Assembly (NCBI RefSeq): GCF_036327775.1
Contig: NZ_CP109598.1
Coordinates: 4,340,001 to 4,404,000 of the forward strand
From: Streptomyces sp. NBC_01498
Lineage (GTDB): Bacteria; Actinomycetota; Actinomycetes; Streptomycetales; Streptomycetaceae
Reading direction: 5' to 3'
DNA length: 64,000 bases
Shown here piece after piece: positions 8,250 to 14,893 of this stretch (the stretch's first letter is position 1; each line of letters opens with the position of its first letter). Made by a program: the position numbers and the translations under genes. The notes under the pieces are model-generated. The model made no database searches and was not told the origin of the DNA. It was given only the letters and a program-made list of their open reading frames with translations.

Positions 8250-8483
8250 CTACGACCGTCGCGGACGCGGAATGCCGGGGCGGGTGTTCAGCGACCACAT
8301 GTGCGTGCAGCTCGGGCACTGGAGATGCAGCACCGGCCCGCTGTTGGCGATCAGATAGCGCCAGTGCTCCTGGCAGTTGCTCCGCCCGGCGCACGTCCCG
8401 CAGCTCCGCGCGTCCTCGCACACCGGGCAGTCCACCCACGCCCGGCGCGAGGCGTCCGCCTGCGGGTCAATGGGAAGGCGCAC
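8250..8483 (-). CDS. small Cys-rich (zinc-ribbon-like) protein
   Basis: This 77-residue protein has paired cysteines: CPVC near residue 19, CGTC about ten residues later, a lone C in SNCQEHWRYL, and CPSC near residue 55, ending with THMW and a basic tail. The pairs suggest two zinc sites. The GTG start lies inside the end of the DUF6400-like gene (17-bp overlap), so the two are co-transcribed on the minus strand. It looks like a conserved Streptomyces small protein; no function is known to me. Confidence 0.6.
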   Translation of the reverse strand: MRLPIDPQADASRRAWVDCPVCEDARSCGTCAGRSNCQEHWRYLIANSGPVLHLQCPSCTHMWSLNTRPGIPRPRRS

Positions 8484-8718
8484 GGCCCGGCCCGTCCTCC
8501 GGCAGCACCCCGGCCGCGACGAGCATGTCGTACGTACGCCGCTGCTCGGCGTCCAGACCGGAGTAGAGGAGCGCGTACGCCTCGTCCTCGCCCCGCAGGG
8601 CGGCGACCGGGTCCCAGGTGTCCCCGAGCGCGGCCACGACCTCGGTCCGCCGACGGGCTTCGTCGAAGGTCAGGTCGATGGAGAAGGGTATGAGTCCGGT
8701 TGATTCGTCCTGGTTCAT
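8467..8718 (-). CDS. DUF6400-like small protein
   Basis: This 83-residue acidic protein starts MNQDESTGLIPFSID. It contains LTFDEARRRTEVVAALGDTW and DPVAALRGEDEAYALLYSGL, which I associate with Streptomyces DUF6400 proteins. An upstream in-frame GTG would add 12 residues without family character, so the ATG at 8718 is preferred. It is the first gene of a two-gene minus-strand unit with the Cys-rich protein. The predicted structure is helical; there is no membrane segment. Function unknown. Confidence 0.62.
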   Translation of the reverse strand: MNQDESTGLIPFSIDLTFDEARRRTEVVAALGDTWDPVAALRGEDEAYALLYSGLDAEQRRTYDMLVAAGVLPEDGPGRAPSH

Positions 8719-9036
8719 GGCGAGACTTTCGCTGTGCCGATGGAACGCCACCATCTGTACCAGGTCCCCGCGGCCCCAGGGAAGGGTGCCCTAAGTCCGG
8801 CCGCCGGGCCCCTGGCGACCGTCCGCCCGGATCGGCCGCCGGGGGTGGGACGTTGTCGGTGGGCCGCGTGGTGCGGGCCCTGCTCGTGTGACGTACTTCA
8901 CCGACTTGCGGGCCTCGCCCGGGTTCGGCGGAGTGTCGGCGGTGCGCCGAGCACCTCCGCCCCGCACACTGCGGCAGACCCGGACCTGGGAGACCCCGTA
9001 CCTGCGGGAGTCCTCGAACCCCTGTGGGAGTGACCC
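8719..9036. other. intergenic spacer, no gene seen
   Basis: About 318 bp separate the divergent DUF6400-like and glyoxalase-like genes. I see only short Arg/Pro-rich shadow frames in it, with no ribosome site or family similarity. The promoters for both flanking genes must lie here, but I could not pick a convincing -35/-10 pair. Confidence 0.4.
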
Positions 9037-9471
9037 ATGAGAACGAACCGCTCCGTCCCGGCGTCGACGGTCATCCCCGTCCTGACCTACCCCGACGTCC
9101 GCGAGGCCGTGGCCTGGCTCGGCGCGGCCTTCGGTTTCGTGGAGCGCGTACGGATCGGCGAGGACCACCGCGCGCAGCTCGGCGTCGGGGACGGCGCCGT
9201 GATCGTCGCCGACACGGGAGGGGACCGGCGACCGCCGCGCCCCGGCGAGGTCACCCATTCGGTGACCGTGCGCGTGGAGGACGCCGGTACCCACTGTGAA
9301 CGGGCCCGGCGGAGCGGCGCGCGAATCGTCACCGAACCGGCCGACTTCCCGTTCGGCGAACGCCAGTACACCGCCGAGGACCTCGCGGGCCACCGCTGGA
9401 CCTTCTCGGAGACCCTCGTGGACGTGGCCCCGGAGGAGTGGGGCGGGACGTCGGTCACGGGTTCCGGGTGA
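9037..9471 (+). CDS. VOC (glyoxalase/bleomycin-resistance) family protein
   Basis: This 144-residue vicinal-oxygen-chelate protein has the beta-alpha-beta-beta-beta repeat pattern: VIPVLTYPDVREAVAWLGAAF at the N-terminus (paired-strand and helix signature), VIVADTGG in the middle, and VEDAGTHCERARRSGARIV then DLAGHRWTFSET in the second half. The closing GHRWTFSE motif, with H and E in the usual metal-ligand region, is typical. The substrate is unknown. It stands alone, 88 bp before the next gene. Confidence 0.85.
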   Translation: MRTNRSVPASTVIPVLTYPDVREAVAWLGAAFGFVERVRIGEDHRAQLGVGDGAVIVADTGGDRRPPRPGEVTHSVTVRVEDAGTHCERARRSGARIVTEPADFPFGERQYTAEDLAGHRWTFSETLVDVAPEEWGGTSVTGSG

Positions 9472-9560
9472 CGTTCGCCGCCGGGACTGTCGGTGGCCGC
9501 CGATAGCCTCGCGGCGTCCGACCCTCCAACGGCCCCGGCGAACAAGGACATCTCCGACCG

Positions 9561-10202
9561 ATGCTTCCGCTGCCCGACGCCCACGGCGTCCCCCTCACCG
9601 AGCGCGCCATGGCCGCCGTCGAGGCGGACCCGCACCGCCCGGTTCTCGACTACAACCAGTGGGCGGGCCCCTGGCGGGCCGGACCGGCGGAGCCGGTGCC
9701 CGCTGACGTGATCGCCGGGACGGTGTTCCCGAGCGGTCGCCCGCTGCCGCCGAGCCTGCGCCGCTGGCTGGCGTACGACGCGGGCCTCCTGCGCAGATTC
9801 GGCTGGTACGACGCGGACCTGCGCTTCACGCCGCGCACGCTGGGGGAGATCGCCCGCGACGAGTTCGGCGACGGCTGGGGGGAGTGCTTCGAAGGGCTCT
9901 CGGGCCGCTTCGGCGAGTGTTTCCTTCTGCCCGGCGGCTCGGACTCCCGGCGGGTCCTGGTGACGGGTGAGCCCGACGAGGCCGGCGAGTACCCGGTGCT
10001 CGCCCTGGACGTGGACGACCTGCCGTGCGCCGAGCTGATGTACCCGGGCTTCGACGTCTACCTGGCGGACACCGCGGGCGTCATCTCCGTTGCGGGCGAC
10101 GGCTATTCGGCGCTCGCGGAGGACGTGACGTACGCGGCCCGCATGCGTACGCACGCGCGGCACGCGTTCGCCGGGGAACTGCACGAGATCTGCCTGCCGT
10201 AG
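9561..10202 (+). CDS. SMI1/KNR4 (SUKH)-like protein
   Basis: This 213-residue cytoplasmic protein has SUKH-like character: LPPSLRRWLAYDAGLLRRFGWYD in the first half resembles the LP-x2-L-R-x-W/F entry of the SUKH fold, followed by an alternating strand region (CFLLPGGSDSRRVLVTGEPD, YPVLALDVDD) and a helical end. SUKH proteins often act as immunity proteins for polymorphic toxins. No toxin gene is beside it, so it may be a solitary orphan. Family call moderate, function open. Confidence 0.55.
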   Translation: MLPLPDAHGVPLTERAMAAVEADPHRPVLDYNQWAGPWRAGPAEPVPADVIAGTVFPSGRPLPPSLRRWLAYDAGLLRRFGWYDADLRFTPRTLGEIARDEFGDGWGECFEGLSGRFGECFLLPGGSDSRRVLVTGEPDEAGEYPVLALDVDDLPCAELMYPGFDVYLADTAGVISVAGDGYSALAEDVTYAARMRTHARHAFAGELHEICLP

Positions 10203-10244
10203 CGGCGGGCGGCTCGGTGCGGATGGGGTGCGGGCGGGGGTGCC

Positions 10245-10279
10245 GGTGCCGGTGGCTGTGTCGTGGCGCCACCGGCACC
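10245..10279. terminator. 12-bp hairpin between convergent genes
   Basis: A perfect 12-bp inverted repeat (GGTGCCGGTGGC and its complement) has an 11-base loop. It lies 43 bp after the SUKH-like gene and 75 bp beyond the 3' end of the minus-strand DUF397 gene, so it can serve as a bidirectional, U-tract-less terminator of the Streptomyces type. Confidence 0.6.
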
Positions 10280-10353
10280 TGCTCGCGCGGCCCGGACGGG
10301 CGGCGGTGGCCGGGTCGGGTCCGTGGCCGTGCGACTCGGTTCGTCCTGGTCGG

Positions 10354-10554
10354 TCAGATCAGGTGGTCGAACTCGCCGGCCTTCACGCCGAGCAGGAAGG
10401 CGCGCAGCTTCGCCTTGTCGGTGGCGACGACGGTGTCCGGCGCCTCGCTCTCACGCAGGTGGATCTGGCCGTTGACGGAGGCGAGTTCGATGCAATCCCA
10501 CTCGGAGTCGCCGGAGAACGAGGACTTCTGCCAGTTGATGACGGGCTTGGTCAT
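10354..10554 (-). CDS. DUF397 protein (WhiJ-cluster type)
   Basis: This 66-residue DUF397 protein opens with INWQKSSFSGDSE, continues with DCIELAS and HLRESEAPDTV, and closes with KLRAFLLGVKAGEFDHL. DUF397 proteins work with XRE/DUF5753 (WhiJ-like) regulators in streptomycete development and antibiotic control, and are proposed to bind and modulate the regulator. It is the more distant of two DUF397 genes here, 730 bp from the second. The ATG at 10554 is chosen because the domain starts there; the upstream extension is shadow sequence. Confidence 0.88.
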   Translation of the reverse strand: MTKPVINWQKSSFSGDSEWDCIELASVNGQIHLRESEAPDTVVATDKAKLRAFLLGVKAGEFDHLI

Positions 10555-10598
10555 GGACCGTCTCGCCTTCTGTGAGTGTCGCGTTGTCTGGACTGCGT

Positions 10599-11015
10599 TC
10601 AGTGGGGCGTTCCGGCCGGTACGTCGGCCGGGACGAGGGGGAGTCGACGTCCCTCCGGCGTACGGAACTCGTGGTACGGACGGACCGTCCACTCCAGCCA
10701 GGCGCCCCGGTTACCGAGCGAGAACCCGCAGGTCTCGCCCCGGTGCAGGGCGGCGATCGCACGGACACAGCCGCCGCCCTCGGCCCAACTTAGGGCGCGT
10801 TTGCGCTCTTTGGGCGGAAGCGCGGCGGCGAGGGCGTGCACGGCCTTGCGGATCAGCCGAATGGCCTCAGCCGGGGTGTCCGCAGTGTGATGCTCGGCCT
10901 TCTCGACGTCCGGGCCCCCGGCGGTGAGCGGGTGGTGGGTGACGTGCTCGTACCAGTACCGGACCTCGACGCCGGGCACGGTTCGAGGGCAGGGCGAAGC
11001 TGCGGGCTGGTGCAT
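10599..11015 (-). CDS. conserved hypothetical protein of the WhiJ-like cluster
   Basis: This 138-residue protein is not recognised. It is cytoplasmic, helical in the middle (TPAEAIRLIRKAVHALAAAL, then PPKERKRALSWAEGGG) and basic, with a C-terminal WLEWTVRPYHEFRTPEG. The ATG at 11015 has GGAAGG about 7 bases upstream. It is 44 bp upstream of a DUF397 gene on the same strand and probably shares its transcript, so a role with the DUF397/XRE regulators is likely only by position. Confidence 0.6.
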   Translation of the reverse strand: MHQPAASPCPRTVPGVEVRYWYEHVTHHPLTAGGPDVEKAEHHTADTPAEAIRLIRKAVHALAAALPPKERKRALSWAEGGGCVRAIAALHRGETCGFSLGNRGAWLEWTVRPYHEFRTPEGRRLPLVPADVPAGTPH

Positions 11016-11044
11016 GGATGGGCCTTCCGCCGTGGTGGCGCGGC

Positions 11045-11089
11045 CACCCCTGCCCGCCCGCCGGCATGAGGAGCGGGCGGGCAGGGGTG
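11045..11089 (-). terminator. 17-bp perfect hairpin
   Basis: The arms 11045-11061 and 11073-11089 are perfectly complementary over 17 bp with an 11-base loop. It lies just upstream of the 10599-11015 gene and downstream of the other DUF397 gene on the same strand. It could be a second terminator for that upstream operon or a structured leader of the downstream gene. Confidence 0.55.
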
Positions 11090-11218
11090 CCCCTTACGGC
11101 GCCGCCACCGGGCGCTGACCTGCCGAGTCGGCTGCGCCGGTGCGACGCGTAGTGACCGTAGCGTCACGGACCGGCGATCGGCAAGTGTGCACCGGGGCAT
11201 GTTTGTTCGGAGATGGCG

Positions 11219-11251
11219 AGAGCCCCACCGTCGCGTGGACGGTGGGGCTCT
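11219..11251 (-). terminator. terminator of the XRE-DUF397 transcript
   Basis: A perfect 14-bp stem (11219-11232 with 11238-11251) and a 5-base loop sit 35 bp past the stop of the DUF397 gene at 11286. The position and strength fit an intrinsic terminator. Confidence 0.75.
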
Positions 11252-11285
11252 GGCTCCCGCAGGTCAGGGCGGGTAAGTCGACGGC

Positions 11286-11483
11286 TCAGTGCACGAGGTG
11301 GTCGAACTCGCCCGCCTTGACGCCCGCGATGAAGGCGGCGAACTTGTCGCGGGTGGTGGTCGTAATTATGTTCGGGTCGTCGCTCTCGCGGACAAGGATG
11401 TCGTCGTTGCGTGCGGCGATCTCGACGCACTGCGGCCCTTCACCGGAGAAGGACGACTTTTGCCAGTTGATCTCTCTGCTCAT
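11286..11483 (-). CDS. DUF397 protein, partner of the adjacent XRE regulator
   Basis: This 65-residue DUF397 protein is a close relative of the one at 10354-10554. It opens REINWQKSSFSGEGPQC, has ILVRESDDPNIITTT in the middle and ends FIAGVKAGEFDHLVH. Its ATG follows the XRE gene's stop by 11 bp on the same strand, so the two form an operon. In the WhiJ family the DUF397 partner and XRE/DUF5753 protein act as a pair controlling target promoters; the target here is not known, though the divergent ATPase-DUF262-HipA operon is an obvious candidate. Confidence 0.9.
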   Translation of the reverse strand: MSREINWQKSSFSGEGPQCVEIAARNDDILVRESDDPNIITTTTRDKFAAFIAGVKAGEFDHLVH

Positions 11484-11494
11484 GCCTCGATCTT

Positions 11495-12349
11495 TCAGAG
11501 TTCCCGGGCGATGTGGTGAATGAAGCTGCGTGACTCGGCAGGTTCCAGTGAAGCCTGCTCGGCGAAGTCCAGCAACGTCCGGTGTCTGTCCAGCTCGGCG
11601 GCGGCGTCGAGAAAGAGTCCCCCTGCGGGCGCATCAACATGGGTGGTGTCGAGTTGGGGGACGACGCCGCCCGCGTACATCACTGTTTGGGTGAGGTCGA
11701 TGAAGTCCTCGTTGGTGAAAGGGATGATCCGGAGCATGATCTCGGGCCGCTCGGACATCTCGATGAGGTGTTCCAATTGGCCGCGTGCGACCTTCCGTCC
11801 GCCGATGCGCATGCGGAGTGCCGCCTCGTGGACGATCGCCTCCAACTCAGGGGGCTGCTCGCGCTCAAAGATGGCCTTGCGCCTCATGCGGTGTTCGACT
11901 CGGGCTCCTACCTCGGTGGCGGGAAGCTTCGGCAGGACGCTGTCGAACAGGCGGCGTGCGTAGTCCTCCGTTTGCAAAACGCCGGGAAAGGTGACCGGCT
12001 GGAGATAGCGGAGATGGACCGCGTGATGTTCCAACTCGGCGAGGTTCAGAAAGTCGGGCGCGAGGATGCCTCGGTAGTCGTCCCACCAGTACTGGCCCCG
12101 GTGCTCGCCCGCGATGGCGCAAAGCGCCTCGATCAGCTCGGAGTTGTCGCAGGCGTAGAAGGCCACAAGCCGACGGATCCGCTCCTCGCTGATGCCGATG
12201 CGGCCTGCCTCGATGTGGCTGATCCTGGCCTGATCCGTCGAAAGCAGCCCGGCTGCCTCGCGAGCCGTCTTTCCCGCGCGGTCGCGCAGTTTCCGCAACT
12301 CCAGACCCAGGCGCACCTGGCGGGCCGTCGGGTTCTCTCTTGGCGGCAT
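11495..12349 (-). CDS. XRE family regulator with DUF5753 domain (WhiJ-like)
   Basis: This 284-residue DNA-binding regulator has an N-terminal XRE helix-turn-helix at about 10-65 (LGLELRKLRDRAGKTAREAA, then STDQARISHIEAG) and a C-terminal DUF5753 domain (about 100-280) with YLQPVTFPGVLQTEDYARRL, FEREQPPELEAIVHEAALRM and IIPFTNEDFIDL. The ATG at 12349 is chosen because GGGGAAGG precedes it and the domain begins directly. It is the first gene of an operon with the DUF397 gene and is divergent from the ATPase gene at 12511; the 161-bp spacer carries short inverted repeats that are plausible operators. Confidence 0.93.
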   Translation of the reverse strand: MPPRENPTARQVRLGLELRKLRDRAGKTAREAAGLLSTDQARISHIEAGRIGISEERIRRLVAFYACDNSELIEALCAIAGEHRGQYWWDDYRGILAPDFLNLAELEHHAVHLRYLQPVTFPGVLQTEDYARRLFDSVLPKLPATEVGARVEHRMRRKAIFEREQPPELEAIVHEAALRMRIGGRKVARGQLEHLIEMSERPEIMLRIIPFTNEDFIDLTQTVMYAGGVVPQLDTTHVDAPAGGLFLDAAAELDRHRTLLDFAEQASLEPAESRSFIHHIAREL

Positions 12350-12416
12350 GTCACCTTCCCCTGTTTGCGACCAGTCTCGCCCGGAACCCTCCTGCGGTTC
12401 CACTCACCTCACCGGA

Positions 12417-12485
12417 TTGAGTGAGCGTGTTGCACCGGTACATCTATTAACTCTACGGTCATGGGCAGTGCCATCGCGCACTCAA
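12417..12485. promoter_or_regulatory. inverted repeat pair in divergent XRE/ATPase spacer
   Basis: TTGAGTG at 12417-12423 and its complement CACTCAA at 12479-12485 flank the spacer centre; a further CACTCA lies at 12401-12406. A possible forward promoter between them is TTGCAC (12430-12435) and TACGGT (12454-12459), spaced 18 bp. Binding by the WhiJ-like regulator is an inference from location. Confidence 0.4.
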
Positions 12486-12488
12486 CTG

Positions 12489-12500
12489 CCCTACGTAGGG
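12489..12500 (+). promoter_or_regulatory. perfect 12-bp palindrome overlapping the ribosome site
   Basis: CCCTACGTAGGG is a perfect palindrome that merges into the AGGGAG ribosome site of the ATPase gene starting at 12511. It is a candidate operator, or an RNA hairpin affecting initiation of the whole four-gene operon. Confidence 0.45.
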
Positions 12501-12510
12501 AGACCCCGCC

Positions 12511-12972
12511 ATGCCCCCCACCACCTCCACGCCCACCACCCCGCCGCCCCGACACGGCGGTGAGAGCTACCGGCTCGTCGTCCCCAACACCGCCCACGCG
12601 CCCCGACTCGCCCGGGACTTCCTGAGCACCCTCCTCCACATCAGCGGGTACACCCCCCTCGTGGACGACGCCCGGCTCTGCGTCACCGAGTTGGTCAGCA
12701 ACGCGCACCGGCACACCCGGAGCCGGGTCATCCGGGTCGAGGCCGTCGTCAACCGGAAACAGGCGACCGTGTACGTCTGCGACAACAACCCGTGGGACCT
12801 GCCCGTACCCGGCAACACCGACCCGGCCCGGGGCGACGTCCCCGAAGGCGGGCAGGGGCTGCGGCTCGTGGAGAGTCTGACCCGGGCCTGGGGGCTCACC
12901 GTCTACGGCGGCTGCTCGCCCGCGTACAAGGCCGTCTGGTTCACCCTTGCCCGCCAAGGCGCCACCCCGTGA
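12511..12972 (+). CDS. ATP-binding regulator (RsbW/SpoIIAB-like HATPase)
   Basis: This 153-residue GHKL-fold ATPase is of the anti-sigma-factor kinase type common in Streptomyces. After a Pro/Thr-rich start it shows the N-box CVTELVSNAHRHT (about 57-69), a G1-like VYVCDNNPWDLP and a G2-like GGQGLRLVESL. Such proteins may phosphorylate anti-anti-sigma factors or bind sigma factors, and single copies commonly sit beside WhiJ-like XRE/DUF397 genes. It is the first gene of a four-gene chain in which each stop overlaps the next start by 4 bp, ending in DUF262 and HipA genes. Confidence 0.88.
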   Translation: MPPTTSTPTTPPPRHGGESYRLVVPNTAHAPRLARDFLSTLLHISGYTPLVDDARLCVTELVSNAHRHTRSRVIRVEAVVNRKQATVYVCDNNPWDLPVPGNTDPARGDVPEGGQGLRLVESLTRAWGLTVYGGCSPAYKAVWFTLARQGATP

Positions 12973-13154
12973 CCCACCTCGTCGCCGACTTCCTCCTGGC
13001 CGCCGCCGCTCTGGCCACCCTCGCCGCCGGGCTCGTCCGGGCCGGGCGCTCGCCCCGTGCGACCCGCCGGGCCGTCCCCGGCATCGACGTTCCATCCGTG
13101 GAAGGATCGAAAGGCAACGGATCAGCACGCCCTCGCGGCTTGGAGCAGCCATGA
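12969..13154 (+). CDS. small single-pass membrane protein
   Basis: This 61-residue protein starts with GTG inside the ATPase stop (GTGA) and stops inside the start of the DUF262 gene (ATGA). Residues about 4-23 (LVADFLLAAAALATLAAGLV) form one hydrophobic helix, followed by a basic, polar tail (RAGRSPRATRR and beyond). The two exact overlaps argue that it is translated. No family is recognised. It could anchor or regulate the neighbouring proteins at the membrane, but that is speculation from position. Confidence 0.6.
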   Translation: MTHLVADFLLAAAALATLAAGLVRAGRSPRATRRAVPGIDVPSVEGSKGNGSARPRGLEQP

Positions 13155-14893
13155 CCACCGATCCCTCAGGGCTCAGCGTGCGGCCCGCCGTGACCGCGTA
13201 CAAGATCGGCGATCTGGTTCGGCTTGCCTGGAGCGGGCAGCTCCGCGTACCCCACTTTCAGCGGGACTTCCGCTGGGAGAGCCAGGACGTGGTGCGGCTG
13301 TTCGACAGCATCGTCAAGGGGTATCCCATCGGGAACCTCCTCTTCGCCGTACGCGGACAGGAGTCGGAGGAGGAGTTCCGGCTCGGCCGGCTCCGGCTGA
13401 CCAGCCCGGTTTCCGGTGAGTCGTTGTGGGTCGTGGACGGTCAGCAGCGCGTCACCAGCCTGGCCAACGCGCTGAGCGCCGACGCGCACTCGTACCGTCC
13501 CTTCAACGTCTCCTACGACCTCGTCGCGCGGGAATTCGTGGAAGGCCCGGGGCCGCGGGACACGCACCGCGTGCCTCTTCCCCTCCTCTTCGACCTTCCG
13601 AAGCTGGTGACTTGGTTCAGTCGCGTGGGAGACGACGTCACCGAGTTGCTGGACGAAGCTGTGCGCGTGGCCTTCGCGATCGAGCGGTACGAGGTGCCCG
13701 CCTATCTCGTCCGGGGGGACGACCGGCAAGTCCTCACCGAGGTCTTCGACCGGGTCAACAGCCACGGTCGCAGGCTGAACCGTGCCGAGGTCTTCTCCGC
13801 GCTGTACTCCGGCGACGGCGGGGAGGGCCGGGAAGAGCTGACGCTCGGTGGGATCGCCGACAACGTCGCGGCCCGCACGGGGTTCGGCAGGATCGATGCC
13901 GACACCGTCCTCGCCGCCATCCTGGCCCGGCGGGGGCCCGACCCCGGGAGGGACGCCCGGCACGAATTCGATGCCACCGAGGGAGGGGCGGACCCCTCCG
14001 ACTTTCCCGGTGAGGACCGGCGTACCGCCTACGCCGAGGGTGAGGAGGCGCTTGTACGGGCGGTGGACTTCCTGATCCGGGAAGCGGCCGTCCCGCACGT
14101 CTCCCTGCTGCCCTATCGCACGCTGCTGGTGCTCCTCACCCGATTCCTCGCGCACTTCCCCCGGCCGCGCCCCAACAGCCTGCGACTCCTGCGCCGCGTG
14201 TTCTGGAGGCTCTGTCTTGGTGGACCGATCACTGACAACCGCGCATTCCGAGTGTTCCTCACCGCCAAGATTGGTCCAGGGGACGAGGACGGCTCGCTGC
14301 GAGCTCTGCTCGGCGCCCTCCCCGCCGCCAGGCCCCCGCTGCCCCAGATCCACCCATTCCGGCCCCCCGAAGCGGCGACGAAGATCGTCCTCAGCGCTTG
14401 GTGGTCGCTGCGTCCCCGTTCGTTCGTCACCGGCCGGGTTCTTGACGCGCACGATCTCGATTCCGTTCTCCAGCAGGACCGGGCCGCCCTCAACGCCACG
14501 CCGATGATCTACCCCGGACTCGGGAACGCGGTGCTGAGACTGGGGTGTGCCAACAGGCTCCTTCTCCCCAGCGACGACGACCCCGTGTCCGAGATCCCCG
14601 GCGCCCTCGCCCACCAGCCCGTCGGACTGGACGACGCGACCTGGGACGCCGTACTCGCCTCCCATCTGCTCGACCGCGACACCGCCGCGCTCGCGGACCG
14701 GGACCCCGAAGCCTTCCTCGAAGCCCGGCAGCGGCGGATCTCCCGTCAACTGGCCGGCTTCGTCGCGCGTATGACCGAGTGGGACTACGAGGACACCCCC
14801 GCCCTCGACTCGCTCGACCTGGACGACGAGTTCCAGGACACCGAGTTCCAGGACAACCAGTTCCAGGACACCGAGGACACGGACCGCCCATGA
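13151..14893 (+). CDS. DUF262 (GmrSD N-domain/ParB-like) protein
   Basis: This 580-residue protein has a DUF262 domain at the N-terminus: VPHFQRDFRWESQDV at about 33-47, then LWVVDGQQRVTSL with the DGQQR motif at 96-100, and the later FDRVNSHGRRLNRAEVFSAL. In GmrSD type IV restriction enzymes DUF262 supplies the NTPase/ParB-like module and a DUF1524 HNH domain cuts; no HNH motif is visible here. The C-terminus has a short tandem run DEFQDTEFQDNQFQDTEDT. The ATG at 13151 overlaps the previous stop, and the stop overlaps the HipA start. It probably acts with HipA, but the target is unknown. Confidence 0.85.
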   Translation: MTTDPSGLSVRPAVTAYKIGDLVRLAWSGQLRVPHFQRDFRWESQDVVRLFDSIVKGYPIGNLLFAVRGQESEEEFRLGRLRLTSPVSGESLWVVDGQQRVTSLANALSADAHSYRPFNVSYDLVAREFVEGPGPRDTHRVPLPLLFDLPKLVTWFSRVGDDVTELLDEAVRVAFAIERYEVPAYLVRGDDRQVLTEVFDRVNSHGRRLNRAEVFSALYSGDGGEGREELTLGGIADNVAARTGFGRIDADTVLAAILARRGPDPGRDARHEFDATEGGADPSDFPGEDRRTAYAEGEEALVRAVDFLIREAAVPHVSLLPYRTLLVLLTRFLAHFPRPRPNSLRLLRRVFWRLCLGGPITDNRAFRVFLTAKIGPGDEDGSLRALLGALPAARPPLPQIHPFRPPEAATKIVLSAWWSLRPRSFVTGRVLDAHDLDSVLQQDRAALNATPMIYPGLGNAVLRLGCANRLLLPSDDDPVSEIPGALAHQPVGLDDATWDAVLASHLLDRDTAALADRDPEAFLEARQRRISRQLAGFVARMTEWDYEDTPALDSLDLDDEFQDTEFQDNQFQDTEDTDRP

